This document shows, in pieces, positions 19,905-32,054 of a DNA stretch of 64,000 nt. A program made the translations under genes and the position numbers. The stretch lies in NCBI RefSeq assembly GCF_041296385.1, contig NW_027183949.1, forward strand, positions 1,400,501 through 1,464,500, given 5' to 3'. Positions within the stretch are counted from its first letter, which is position 1. Each line of letters starts with the position of its first letter. Below the pieces are notes generated by a model that worked only from the letters and a program-made list of their open reading frames with translations, was not told the origin of the DNA and did no database searches. The stretch comes from Aphelocoma coerulescens (lineage: Eukaryota; Chordata; Aves; Passeriformes; Corvidae).

Positions 19905-22415
19905 CTATGGATGATGAATATCCTGCAGCCAAGGATCACACGACAGGTCTTCTAATGAGGGCCTGTCCAAGGAGTGCAGGGACAGACACCATCTGATCAG
20001 TTCCTTGCAGTCTGTGGGGAGAAACCAGAAAGCGCCGGTCAGTTGCAGAAGGCTCCTGTCCGCTTTGCCCCACTATTGCCATGCCCAGGCCATGCCATGG
20101 GGGCTCCGAGCTGTGCCTGAACTTTCCCATCCATTCTTTGTTTTGGAGGAGAGCAGGAGAGCGAGGCATGTGCCACCTCCTCGGCAGCTGCCAGAGCGGG
20201 ATGCTCATGAGCCCGCTGCTGTCTCCCAGTACTGCTATTCCCCCCGTGCCGCAGGGATGAGCATGCACCTTGAGAGAGCCGTTCTGGGAGCGACAGCTGG
20301 CCCCAGCTGATGTTCCGGCCCTTCGGGAACGGGTGCCGCCCGCAGACCATCTGGTGCAGCACGATGCCCAGGGACCAGACGGTAGCTGCCTCGCCGTAGT
20401 ACCAGCCAAAATGGGTCCATTCCGGGGGGCTGTACGCTGGTGTTCCTACGGAATAGAGAGGCACTTCATTAGCGGGATGCTGCCTGCTCCCGGAGCCTCG
20501 CCCCAGCATCCCTGGGCACGCGGGGGCTGCACCGGCGGCACACGGCATGACCCGCTGCCCTCTCGCCAGCGCCTGTGACTTGTGGACAAACTGGGGGTTG
20601 TAAAAGAAGCCACCGGTGTCACAAGAGGGCAGCGGAAGCCCTGGCAAGGCTAAAGCATTCCATGCAAAGGGAAAACCCGCTCAGTGCCGGGGGTGGGAAA
20701 ACCATGCCTTCACCCTCCCTGCCTGCATTGCCCCAAAAAAACATTCTGAAGCCAAGGCAAACAAGGCGAGCTGAGCAGTCCAAGCCGGTTCTTGCCTGCA
20801 CACCAAACCGGCGGGTGCACAGCTTCTGGCCCCCCCCCCTCTGCTACCCCCACCCACGGGTGTGTTTTTGTCACACTGGCTGCCCCAGCCCCAGCGCCAG
20901 TCCTGGGCAGAGTGGCTGGCGAAGGCTGCCAGCAGGGCTGGAAGATGGCCCCCCGGCCACCCGCACTCAAAAGCAACTGGGCTGAAAACTCGGTCCCATG
21001 ACTGGCATCAAAAGGGAGAATCCCCGCTGCCACAGCCAGGTTGGGCCGCGAGATGCCGGCACCGGGAGCCTACCCTGGTGAGGACTCACCTGCAAAGCTG
21101 GTGTAGGCTGTGTCTTGCAGGTAGGTGCCGCAGCCAAAGTCAATCAATTTGGCCTGGCCCGTGGCCAGGTCAACCAGGATGTTCTCTGGTTTCAGGTCCC
21201 TGTGAAGGACCCCGCAGCTGGTGCAGTGCCGCACGGCCTCCAGGACCTGGCGGAACAGCTCCCGTGCCACCTCCTCTGACAGGAAGCCCCGCGCTCGAAT
21301 GAAATGGAGCAGGTCCTGAGACTGCTCCGGCCGCTCCATCACCAGCACCACGTTGCTGGGGAGCTCGAGCCACTCGAGGAGCTGCACCACACCAGGGAAG
21401 CCGGTGGACACCTTGTCCAGCAGCACGACCTCGAGTGGTGCGCTGGTGCCGTTGGGCTGCGGGAGGAGCACGATGCCGTCAGTGGGGCTGATGCCGTGCC
21501 AGGGCTCGGGAAGCCCTCGCCCAGCCCGGGATGCTCTGCGCCCTCCGCTGCCCCCACGCCCGCTCTCCCCCGAGGCGTCCTGGCGCCTTCCACCCTCCCG
21601 GGCCTCGGCTCATCCCCGCCCGTCACGCCCCGCCTTCTCCCGCTGCCCACCACCCCCACCCCTACCCCCCCCGCTCACTCACCAGCTCGCCCCAATGACG
21701 GATGCGGGTCCGTGGCACCCATTTGATGGCCACCTGCAAGCCAAGGGGAGCAGCGGGCTGAGCTCGCCGCCCGCCCTGCCGAGCCCCATCCTCCTTCTCC
21801 TGCGCCCTCCTTTGCCCCCCGCCTCCTGCGCCCGCCGCCGGCCCCGCCACTCACCGGGGCGCCGTCCGAGAGCCGCGTGGCCGCGAAGACGCTGCCGAAG
21901 CCGCCGCGCCCCAGCAGCGAACCCTCCAGGTAGCGCTCCCTCAGGCCCTGCAGCGCATTCCCTGCCGGCGAGACGCGGCTGTCAGCGCTCGGCCCGGGGC
22001 CAGAAACGGCCGCCGGGCGCTCCTCAACCGCCCCGGGCCGGGTATCCCCAGATGTTGCCTCTTTCGAAGGGGACACCGGCGGCTCGGGGGCGGGGGCCGC
22101 GCTGCCGAGCGGAAGAGCTCGGACCGGGGAAGACGCCGCGGACGCGGCGGGAGCGGCCGCGCCGTCTGTCTCCTCGGCGGGTCCCGGGAGGGGCCGGGGC
22201 CGGGGCCGGGGCCGGGGCCGGGGCCGGGGCCGGGGCCGGGGCCGGGCCAGCCGGAGCCAGAGGCTAACAGTGCTGCCCAAGAGGCAGGCACTGATGCCCG
22301 CCCAGCGGCGCCACCGCCAGTAGGGCAAGAGCCGGGCGGAGGCGAGACCGCGGCGGGACGCCCGGGGGCGGGGAGGGCGCAGCCCCGCCCGGGGCCGGGG
22401 GCGGGCCGGGGGCAT
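19905..22415 (-). CDS. PIM-like serine/threonine kinase with N-terminal extension (five exons)
   Basis: Exons on the minus strand: 22415-21855, 21733-21683, 21456-21090, 20445-20269 and 20011-19905, all with GT/AG borders and one frame, giving 420 residues. Internal exons of 51, 367 and 177 nt fit the PIM gene layout as I remember it. Seen: glycine loop GRGGFGSV (169-176), VAIK Lys191, helix-C Glu213, PIM hinge ERPE (245-248), HRDLKPEN (Asp291), DFG (310-312), PPEW, VWSLG and the C-lobe end RPS. Nothing essential is missing, so an active kinase is predicted. PIM kinases are constitutively active survival and proliferation kinases, usually about 310 residues. Here residues 1-160 add a hydrophobic, possibly membrane-anchoring segment (about 39-54), a Pro-Arg repeat (58-75) and a Pro/Ala/Ser linker. 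The start at 22415 was chosen for its Kozak purine; ATG 22430 is an alternative. The N-terminal part could also be partly intron. Confidence 0.85.
22190..22243 (+). repeat. (GGGGCC)9 hexanucleotide repeat in kinase exon 1
   Basis: Nine perfect GGGGCC units followed by a partial one. On the coding (minus) strand it reads CGGCCC and codes the Pro-Arg repeat of the kinase N-terminus. The sequence is G-quadruplex-prone and expansion-prone in principle. Confidence 0.95.
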
Positions 22416-23150
22416 GGCCCGGCCTGGCATGGGGAGAGGGAGGCCGCGGAAGGGGCGGAGGGGGTGGAGCACTGAAGGGAGAGCGGGACAGGGGATGCGG
22501 GACACTGGGAGAAGGAGAGGAGGAACAGGAGAAGGAACGCAGAGGGTCTGGAGAACCGCTGCTCTTGTATTGCTCTTCTGCTGCTGCCGCTGCTGCCGCT
22601 GCTGCTGCTGCCGCCGCTGCCGCTGAAGCGCTGGGAGCGTTGGTCCGCGTGTCCGTGTGTCTGTTGCCCGGGTGTCCGTTTTTCCCCCGCGCGCCCCGCG
22701 GCCGAGCCCCGCGCGCCCCGGGCCAGCACGGGCCGCTCCGGGGCCGAAGCGGAGTCCCGGAGCATCTCTTCCTCCCGCAGCCGCGCCAAACGCACCGTCT
22801 TGTTTAGCTTCTTCTTCACCAGATTGTAACTCTTCCTTGCGGCAATCTTGCAACTTGCCCCTGCTGCTGCTGGCTCGCCCCGCGCCGCGGTCTCTTGCTC
22901 GCGAGCAACCAAAGCGCTGTCCGCGCTTTTCGCCTGGAGCAGAGCAAAGTGCTGAATGAGGAGCCTGCCAGCGCCAGGCAGAGGCAGCCCCGTGGGAGGG
23001 CAGAGCAGGACGTGAGGAGGGAGACGTGCAGCCCCTGCGCGGTGCAGCGCTGCTCCCCGGCCGCTCGGCGTGGGCAGTGCGAGCGGCGGGGCCGTGCCCG
23101 GCGCGGTGCCCTCGTCGGCAGGGCTGTTGCTGTTTTCTTGTCCGGTTTCA
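22416..23150 (-). promoter_or_regulatory. CpG-island promoter region of the kinase
   Basis: Dense CpG and GC-rich sequence from the kinase first exon out to about 23150, where composition falls sharply. I see no TATA box at a useful distance, which suits a CpG-island promoter with dispersed starts. The exact start cannot be placed. Confidence 0.5.
22578..22625 (+). repeat. CTG/CCG trinucleotide tract in the kinase 5' region
   Basis: Sixteen CTG or CCG triplets in a row (minus strand CAG/CGG), upstream of the chosen kinase start and therefore probably in the 5' UTR. Confidence 0.85.
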
Positions 23151-24687
23151 GGTGAAAATCGGAGACTGCCGATAGGAGGCTTCAAATAAAAGAATGGAAA
23201 CACTCTTTTTGCTGAGTTCTGATGCCGGTCCAATAGAGCAGCTAAGCTCTCAGCTGTTTGCCTCCTCCCTGCCAATCCAGCACTTTCAGCCTGGAACAAA
23301 GGCCCTCTCTGCAAAGAAACTGCTGGCTGGTTTCCTTCTCCTGCTGTTCATTGACACAGGTAGAAAAGCAGACTAGTTTGGATGCTGAGTCTGTCCAAAC
23401 GGACAGTGAGCTTTGCCATGTGAAGCCAAGACACGGAGTCTTGAGCCCTGCGACAGTGTCATGGGAATCACCTTTGTTGCTGCTGCTGTCTATTGTCACT
23501 GCTGAGGGTGCAGTCCCATGGGAGCACATGCCCTGTCTCTAGAAGCCAGAGCCGAGCAAGGCACTGGGCTCTAAAATCTTCCCTTGGCAGGCTTCTGGGG
23601 TCTCCAGCATTGCTTTCAAAGCCAAACAGGGAGAAGGCAAGCTGTGTGTAGCTCTTGGTATTGTAGAGTGTCTCAAACTTGCTAAGTCCTAGGTGTTTGA
23701 GGTAAGATCAGTTTGGAAGGACTGTGAGGTAGAACTAGTGCAAGACAGAAAAGGGGAGCATAGAAGGGAAGCAATTAATAGTATACGGGAACATCTTGGG
23801 TTGTTTCTTTCCGTTTGCATGTCCCTTCTGGGAAGCTGTTTTGCTTTTGCAAGAATCTTGTCCACAGTGATGTTTGCTCTTTTCAAGACCCTTTCCTGGA
23901 GACCGAGCTGGAGCTCCTGTCACAAGATGTGCCATCACATGCAGCTTCTCTTGGCTTGCCACACTGTGCGTGCAGCAGGACTCTTGCAGCAAAGCAGGAC
24001 CAAGGTTTTGAGAGCTTGACAACTTGTCCTTTCTCCTCCTGGTGGACTAGCGAGTTGTGCCGTGGGTAAGGTTTTCATCGTTACTGTTGTAGGCTAAGGA
24101 AACAGGAGGAGGGGGTAGCAGCAATTGTTAGGCTGGCTGAATGGAGAGAAAGAATCTCCGGAGCCTGCAGCCAGAAGTGGAGAGCTGGGGGCTAATCCTT
24201 CCAAGCTCTCAGTGGACATCTTGCAAGTGAGCTGGACTGTGAAAATGGTCTGACAGAGGCAGTTGGTTTCTGAGTTCAGCGTAGATACTTGCACATCTGG
24301 TGCGTTGGTGCTCAAATCGAGAGTGCAATCGGTTCACAGGAAGCAGCAGAAGAAGCTGGAGCTCGCCGAGCAGGCGACTGAAAGAATCTGCAAAGGAGAA
24401 ATGCGGGAAATGACTTGGTGTACCTTGCCTGGAAGAAGGGTAGTTTTTTTGAATAATTCCTAATCCGTTCCCTTGGCTTTTGACTTTCCTAACAAGGCCA
24501 TTTGCATTCCCGATTCAGCACGAGTGAGAGGCCCGGGCTTACGGAAGTGCGCCAAAGATTCCTCCGCAGTGACGCTCAGGTGGAAAGAGGAGCGGGGCGC
24601 CTGAGCAGCCTCCGGGGAAGCATCCCGCGAGGTGCAATTTGCGCCGTGCTGGGAGAGGAGCAGGGGGAGAAGGATGGGCCTTGCGTA

Positions 24688-24714
24688 GCAGCAGCAGCAG
24701 CAGCAGCAGCAGCA
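24688..24714 (+). repeat. (GCA)9 microsatellite, unit 2
   Basis: Unit 2 copy; same nine triplets. Confidence 0.9.
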
Positions 24715-24943
24715 AGTTTGGGCCGCAGGACATTGGGCCTGCGCCGCTGCCCCACAATGGGCGGGCGTGTTCCCGGGGCTGCGGCCCTGGCACCGCGTCC
24801 ACTGAGCTGCCGACGCTGCGGGAGCTCCCCGGGCTGGGCTCGGGGTCCCGCTGGGACTGGGCAGCAGGCTGTGCTCTCACTGTGGTCAGCAGCAGCGGGA
24901 CGTACCTCTGGACATCCACGTCTCCTGCTGCTGGGAAGAAGCA

Positions 24944-25357
24944 ATGAAGCGAGTGCAGAAGTTCTGCTTCCTCTTTCTCCCGGTGGATTTTTTCGTTTCA
25001 TTCCACACTCCAGAGGCAATTTCTGTGCTGGCCTCTGGCAGCTGATTCTATTTCAAGAGCACCAGCAAAAGGGCTGTGTTTGAGCGCTGTGAATGTGGCC
25101 TGTATGGCTTTCATTCTCCTCGACTTTTTGCTTATAGACCTGTGAACATTTCAAGATCTGCTAATCAGGATGCCTGCAACAAAGCATCTGAATTCCCCAT
25201 CAGAAAAGCACTGTGGCTAGCACCGATCAAAAGAGGCAATTGCAGTTTTTCAGATAAAATTCAAGTGGCAACCAGAAGAGGGGGAAGAGCAGCCATGATC
25301 TGTAATTCCCAAGGCAAACGCAAGAAAAGCCTCCTGCTGTCACCTGAGGATGAGTGA
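24944..25357 (+). pseudogene. PA-domain E3-ligase-like remnant, unit 2
   Basis: Identical to 1943-2356, including the in-frame TGA, here at 25043-25045. Confidence 0.5.
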
Positions 25358-25857
25358 AACGGTGCTGGGAACAGTGCTGGAACCGGATCCTTTCTTTCTC
25401 TGAAGGTTGCATCAGGGCAGCACAGCCGGGCTCTGAGGAATCAGGTCTGTTTGTGGCTGATTGTGTCTCTAGTCCAGAAATTCACCGGGAAAAACCTCTT
25501 GGGAAGCCGAGGCACAAGCAGGTGGGAAGGGGCTGGCGCTGCTGCTGCTCTTGGCCAGGAGCCCCGGCTGTGCCGGTACAGGGCCCACTGCGCGGTGGCT
25601 CCTGCTGCTGCCAGAGCTGGGCGGGTCTCAGGGACCGGGAATGGACACGGGGGACAGCAAAGGCTGTGGGGGGCTGCAGCGATGTTCACACATGGGCCAG
25701 CGCCAGCACAGAGCTTCAGCCCCGCAATTATCCCAGAGGGAAATGCTGGGGAAAGGCTCCATTTCAGCTTTCCTTTACTCATCACTGTGAAGTGACCAAA
25801 ATAAAAGGAGAACAAGCAGAGCCCGATCTCTTCTCCTTCGGAAGGAGTCCCATGCCT

Positions 25858-26151
25858 TGGGCTGTGAGAGGCCATGAGGGGCTGTGAAGGGCTGTGAGGT
25901 GCCATGAGGGCTTGTTAGGGGCTGTGAAGGGTCATGAGGAGTCGTGAGGGGCCGTGAGGGGCCATGAGGGGCCATGAGGTGCTGTGAGGGGCCATGAGAG
26001 ATTGTTAGGGGCTGTGAAGGGTCATGAGGGGCCATGAACTGTGAGGGACTGTGAGCTGCCATGAGGGGCCCTGGGGAGCTGTGAGGGGCACCGAGGGGTC
26101 ATGAGGGGCTGTGAGGGGCCTTGAGGGGCCATAAGGGTCTCTTAGAGGCTG
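25858..26151 (+). repeat. 10-bp minisatellite, unit 2
   Basis: Same copy number and variants as 2857-3150. Confidence 0.85.
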
Positions 26152-26166
26152 TTGGAGGCCAGGCGC

Positions 26167-26476
26167 CTCATGGAACCAAGGGTCAGTTATGACACTGTGC
26201 AAGCAAGGAGATCATGGTTGACAGTACAGAACTTCATGGAACCACAGGCCCATTGTTACACAGCAGGGCCGCAGAAGCAAGGAGATCATTGTGACACTAC
26301 ACAACCTCATGGAATCAAGGCGTCCATGTTACGCTACTGAACCTCATGGAGCCAAGGGTCCATTGTGACACTGCGGACCCAAGGAGACTGTTGCTGACAG
26401 AACGAAAGTTCATGGAACCAAAAGTCCATTGTGACATCGTGGGGCCTCATGGAAGCGTGGAGACCATTATGACACT
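26167..26476 (+). repeat. 37-bp satellite, first block, unit 2
   Basis: Counterpart of 3166-3475. Confidence 0.8.
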
Positions 26477-27312
26477 TTGTTACTATCTGATTTACACCCA
26501 GAAGGGCAAAGAAAACAAAATCTCTGAGTATAAAAAGGAAAGAACTTTGAAGGTTCAAAATATTCCCAGAGATGAGATTAAAACCAAACGAGATTAAATG
26601 TTGGTGCCAAAAAAATGGGTATCTGTTTATCTAATGGTAAGAGAGGCAAAGCGAAAGACGGAGAAAAGTAGAGAAGAGTTAGAAAAAGCCAAGGTTACTC
26701 TAAAAGCATAGGATAAGTCACCACCACACTGTGCTACCTTTGTTGCTGCTGAGACAGGGTGGGGGAAGTGGAGAAGTTTTTGCCTTTTTTTTTTTCTGCT
26801 GTTTGAAGCGTCTTATCTGCCTCTTCCCATCTCTGGAGCAGTTTGGCTGGAAAGCGGCGGCCCGTCCTCCGAGATGCAGGCTCCATGCTTGCAGCTGAAC
26901 CTCGGTCCGCCTGGGACGAAGGAGCAGGGGTAGGGGTTGCACAGCTCACTCGGGATTTCAGTCCAGGGTGAAGGATTGGGGGGTTCTCCCCAGGCGGGCG
27001 GCGTCGGCTCCCGGAGGCCTCAGGGTGTCTCGTGGCTGGCGGTGGTGGTGGTGTGGGGAAAGGCAAAGGGCAGGGATTCTACCTTTCGCTTTCGCCTCCA
27101 CATTTTGCACCAGTTTTGCCTTCCTTTTCATGGGCCTCAAGGCGGGCTATGCACGGCCCGTACGGCACGTAGTTTCCAGGCGTTCAAAAGTGATTATGAT
27201 AAGCAGCCATAATGACGAAGCACTTTTGAAGCCTTTCTGGTGCTGAGCAGTGATAATGACAAAGCATTTTTTGGAGCCTTTCTCCTATGATTAGGCTCTT
27301 GCACACTTCAGA

Positions 27313-28176
27313 ACCAAAAGGCCATTGTGACACCGCAGGGCCTTGTATAACCAAGGGGTCATTGTAGCACGGCAGGGCCTCGTGGAATCAAGGGGATCGC
27401 AGTGACACTGTGGGGCTCCATGAGGCCACGGGGCCATTCTGACTGTGTGGAAGCAAGGATACCATTGTTACGCTACGGGGCATCACGGAACCAAGGAGGC
27501 CATTGTGAAGCAGCGGGGGAACCCGCTGAGACTATTATGACACTTCAAGGCCTTGTGACACTGAAGGGCCATTGTGGACCTGCAGGGCCTCGTGGAACCA
27601 ATGAGACCATTGTGACATCACAGGGCCTCATGGGAGCCAGGGGCCATTGTGACACAGCCAGGCCTCATAGAACCAAGGGGCCCTTGGGACACTGCGTGGC
27701 ACCATGGGGCCAAGGAGACCACTGTGACACTACAGGGCACCACGGAACTAAGAACTACGTAACAGTAAGAGGCCCAATGGAATCAAGGGGCCATTGTGAC
27801 ACCACAGGGCCTCATAGAACCAAGGAAACCATTGTGACACTGCAAGGTCTCATGGAAGCAAAGGGCCAGTGTGACACAGCCAGGCCTTGTGGAACCAAGG
27901 GGCCACTGTGATCCTGAGGAGCCCAATAGAACCAAGGAGCCATTGTGACACTGCAGGACCTTATGGAATCATGGAGACCACTGTGACACTCTGTGACCTC
28001 ATGGAACCAGTGGGCCATAGTGTTATTTTGCAGCCCCATGGAAGCAAGGAAACCGTTTGGACACAGCAAGGCCTCATGGAAGCAAGGGGCCTTTGTGCTG
28101 CTGTAGAGCCAAGGAGACCACTGTGATATTGCTGGGCCTCAGGGGAACAAAATTGTGATGCTGCAGGGCCCCAAGG
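27313..28176 (+). repeat. 37-bp satellite, main block, unit 2
   Basis: Counterpart of 4312-5175 with no length change. Confidence 0.85.
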
Positions 28177-28206
28177 ATCCAAAGAACATGGAACAGGACT
28201 GGTTGG

Positions 28207-29106
28207 CTTGGCCTCCTGGGGCCACCTGCCTGGTCCGGCTGACCTTGGCATGTTGAGGGTTGCTTCTCATCTGCCCCTGAAATGCTGGAGTTCCTTGCTT
28301 TCCTTTCTGTGGGAAAGAACTGTCCTTCTCCTCCAGGGACCCATGGCTGAAATTAGGATTCTACCTCCAAATTTGATTCTATCCGAGGATTGTTCCCATG
28401 TGAAACCTGCCAGGACAGACAGCTCAGGCTGGCCTTGGCCTCTTAGGGGCCACCTCTCATCTGCCTTCAAAACACGGGGGGGCTGTGCTTTTCTTCCCAT
28501 GGAAAAAAACATCTTTCAAGTCCAGCCATCCATGGCCAAAACTGGGAATCCACCTCTGAAATTCCATCTATCCAAGGAATAGCTCCCAGACAAAAGCTGC
28601 CAGGAATGTCCAGCTTCCCTTGCATTCCTGAGGGCCAGCTCTCATCTGCCTTTGAAACACTGGGGCTCCTCACTTTTCTGCCAATGGAAAAGAACTGTCC
28701 TTCTTGGCCAGACGTCCATGGACAAAACTGGGATTTGGCCTCCCAAATTCCCTCTATCCAAGGACCGCTCCAAGACAAAAGCTGCCAAGACAAACAGGTC
28801 TGGCTGGCCTTGGCCTCCTTGAGCCACCACTAATCAGCCTTTGAAACCCTGGGGCTCTGCCCTTTCCTTCCTGGGGAGAAGAGCTGTCATTCCGGTCCAG
28901 GCACCCACAGCTGAAATGGAACTCCACCTCCAAAACTCCCCATATGTCCAAGGGTTGCTTTCAGACAGAAGCTGCAAGGACAGACAGGTCTGGCTTGCCT
29001 TGGCCTCTGGTGGCTGCCTCTCATCTGCCTTCAGAACACTGGGGTTCTGTGGTTTCCTTCCTGTAGAAAAGAACCGACCTTCTTGTCCAGGTGCCCGTGG
29101 CCTCAA
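28207..29106 (+). repeat. 190-bp satellite, unit 2
   Basis: Counterpart of 5206-6105. Confidence 0.85.
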
Positions 29107-31671
29107 GCACATGATCACTACATAGGGACAAAGGGGCTCTGTGCTCAGTGGAGTGGAGCCTGAGGACAGTGGAGGAGAGTCCTGGGAGGGCTTGAAGGGT
29201 GGTTTCAGAGATGGTGGATCCTTTTGACATAGTAGAGAACAGCCGGCAAAAGAAAGAATTAATGCAAAGGGCAGGTGGGGAGGTCCAGACTGGACACAAG
29301 GAGAAAGGAATTTCTCTCCCAGGGCAGTGCTGTGGTGCCACGTGTCCCCCAGAAGGAGTCTGGAGCAGCCCAAGGCTTTGCGTGCCAAGGCAGAGCCAGG
29401 CAGGCCGCAGAGCCATCAGCAAAGGAAGGGGCCGGGGAGGTGGGGCAGCCGGGGGGATGAGGACAGCCTGCAGGGACAGAGACACAGGGCACGGACACTG
29501 TAGGACAGCCTGGGCCGGAGAGGGCAGAGGGATGTGCAGAAGCTGCAAGGCCCTGACAGAGGCAACTTCTGCAGCACTTTGGCCAGGGCTGCTGTCCCTG
29601 CCCCTGGGGCCAGTTGGGAGACAAGTGACCCTTGCAGCCCTGGGGCCTCATTGCCTCTTTTTTCCTGCTCAGCAGCCTGGCAGGGGGCACCCCATGGTCC
29701 TGCCCTTGGCATTGCACATGCCCACATCCCAGTGCCCCGGGAAGAGTCCCGAGCAATGAGGGAGGGACAGGATCTGCCTTTCCGGCAGCTGGGGCACTGC
29801 CTGCAGCCAGCCCGGGCACGGCACAGAGGCACAGAGGGGTTCCATCAGTTAGGGCTGGGAAGATGCTGACAAGTGACCGGGGGAGAATCATTCCCAGCCC
29901 TTGACACAGGAAGCCTCTGGCTGCAGGACAAAGCAGCTGCAGTTCCTGAAATGATCTCCTCAAGCTGGAACATACCACTGACTGTGGATTCAGGAAGTAC
30001 ATTCTCTGAGTATCCCTGGTGTAGAACATGAGGACATGCTCAGGGCTTAGGCTCAGTCCAGTAATATTTCCAAGACAAGCCTTTCTATAAAGATGAAATT
30101 TCCTGAGAGTGTTTTCCGTTTCCTACTCTTGCGGAATGGGAGGGGGGGAAGTGATAAAGGAATTCTTCATTTTTAAGAGTCCCTAAGGCATGGGAAGTGT
30201 AACTTGAGTGCTCTGCAGGAGTTTCCTAAAGTGCTTTCAAGGCACTCCTCTGCCCATGGAGAGCACCGGCATCACCTTTGCTGGACCCGCCAGGCTTAGT
30301 CTGACCTGTCCTTTCTCCCACCTGCAAACAGAACCTGTCCCCAGCCAGTGCCCTGCAAACAGGCAGGTTTCTGTAGGGCCAAGGAGAGTGCACAGAGATA
30401 TGGGGTCTGTGAGTGCTGGCAGGAAGAGATCAGGCACAGGGAAACATCTCCAGGAGGAAGATCTTCAGCACGCAGAGAGAAGATCAGGCAATGAGAGAAA
30501 ACAAAAGGCAGAAATGTTGTGGCACGGAGAGCTTAGAGACCTCCACAGGATGCCCTCGAGTGCAGCCCCTCCCTCTGAACAAGCCCCCTCCCCTCCTCTC
30601 TCCCTCAGCCAAGCCTCTGCCCTCAGGGCCGGGGCTCCAAGGCGTGAAGCCCCTCCTGTGCAGGCAGAGCTGCAGCAGAGCTGTGGGGCAGCTCTGCGGT
30701 CCCGGGCCCAGTTCCCTCTGCAGAGCACAGGGCCGGGAGCATCTGCCTGGCACTGGGGGGCTCTGGGAGGGGGCACAGCTGGCTCAGCTGGCTCAGGGTG
30801 ACGCTGTCCCCAGTGCCCGGCTGTGGGCAATGCAGCCAGGGAAGGAGCTCCATCTCCCTACATCCAATGCCATCATTAGGACACTTGGCTTTCTTCTTGA
30901 GGATTCCCCCTAAGCTCGGAGCTTCCCTCCAGGACGCAAACAGGTCGTGTAGCATCTTTGTGTTACCTGAAAGCCCCACAGTGAGACACAGAAGTTTGAT
31001 GATGGACAAAGTGCTGTTGGCTTGGTGCAATGAGCCATGTGTGTATTTGGCTACCAATGTGGGGCTGAGACCTCGAGAAGGGGATGGACATTTGATGGGC
31101 TGTGGTGGATCGATCTGCTCTCAGCAGTGTTGGGATGGTTTCTAAGGGAAATATGGGAGGGTGATTATCCTCTGTCTGACAAGGGTGAAAGCCCAGAGGA
31201 TCTTGGAACAGGACAGAGTGACAGAGCACCTCCCCTCACTCTCCACTCACCGCCTTGCCTCACAGAACTCGCTCTATTCTCCCCGAGGGCAGCAGCAATG
31301 CTGAGTGTTTCTGACATCCAAAACCAGTCAGCCGGGGAGATGAAGAGGAGCTGTAAAAACCTCTAGAACACTTTAACAGCTTTTGCCATTCCTGTTCTTG
31401 GGCCCTGGGAGTGCCCTTGTGTTAGCTGGGGTTTCAAAGTGTAACACCAGGACAGGTGGCTGTCCCCCTCCCACTTCTGCACAGCAAGGCTGAATTATAA
31501 AACCCCCCGGAGCAATTGCCCTGAAACTCATGTCGCACGCAGCCAGCACCAAGCAGGGCTGCGGCTGGAGCTGAAGGAAGATCTGCTAGAAAAACAGAAG
31601 GGTGTTGTCGGTGATGGAACACGGACTTCGCCGGCCGCATGCAAAGCCAAATTTCCTCGCACGAGTCACAT

Positions 31672-31680
31672 CTTTATATA
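31672..31680 (-). promoter_or_regulatory. Candidate TATA box, unit 2
   Basis: Counterpart of 8671-8679. Confidence 0.3.
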
Positions 31681-32054
31681 CTGTTCCAAACCCACAGTTC
31701 AGCAGCTACAAACTTCAGCTTCTAAGGTTATATGTTTTACATCTCCAAGGGCTACAGATTACCATCTCCTCGCCCAATCTCCCGTTAACTATCCTACTCT
31801 TTGTCTCGCCTCTTGCTCTTTGTCTCGCCTCCTGCCAGACGCGGCCCCGGCCCGCCCCGTCTCTCGTCTCTCGCAAGGCCCCCCCAGGCCAGCCAAAGCC
31901 GTTCTCCGTGGCGACACTCTGAATCCCCATAAGGTGTCAGTGTGTGACAGGAGAAGCATTTGTGGGACATGGCTTTGATTTGGCTGAGAGCCGTTTCCCT
32001 TAAGCTGTCACTGACTTTTCTCCATGAACAGGTCCCCATGTCCACACACAGCCA

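Larger units (their letters stand above)
1..23001. repeat. Tandem amplicon unit 1 (23,001 bp)
   Basis: First of three head-to-tail copies. Base 1 corresponds to base 23002 and to base 46003, and every feature recurs at exactly +23,001. I saw no difference between units 1 and 2. The unit carries one kinase gene, one kinase pseudogene, an olfactory receptor pseudogene, an E3-ligase-like remnant, a deleted retrovirus and several satellites. The true edges of the duplicated block cannot be set because the array runs off both ends of the window. Confidence 0.97.

Noticed and set aside
21353..22267. 304-codon plus-strand frame
   Set aside because: Antisense shadow of the kinase exons; the Gly-Ala repeat in it is just the GGGGCC tract read on the other strand.
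21941..23314. 457-codon minus-strand frame across the kinase 5' region
   Set aside because: It is the alternate frame of the GC-rich kinase exon 1 and promoter; the other frame carries the kinase glycine loop and splices correctly.
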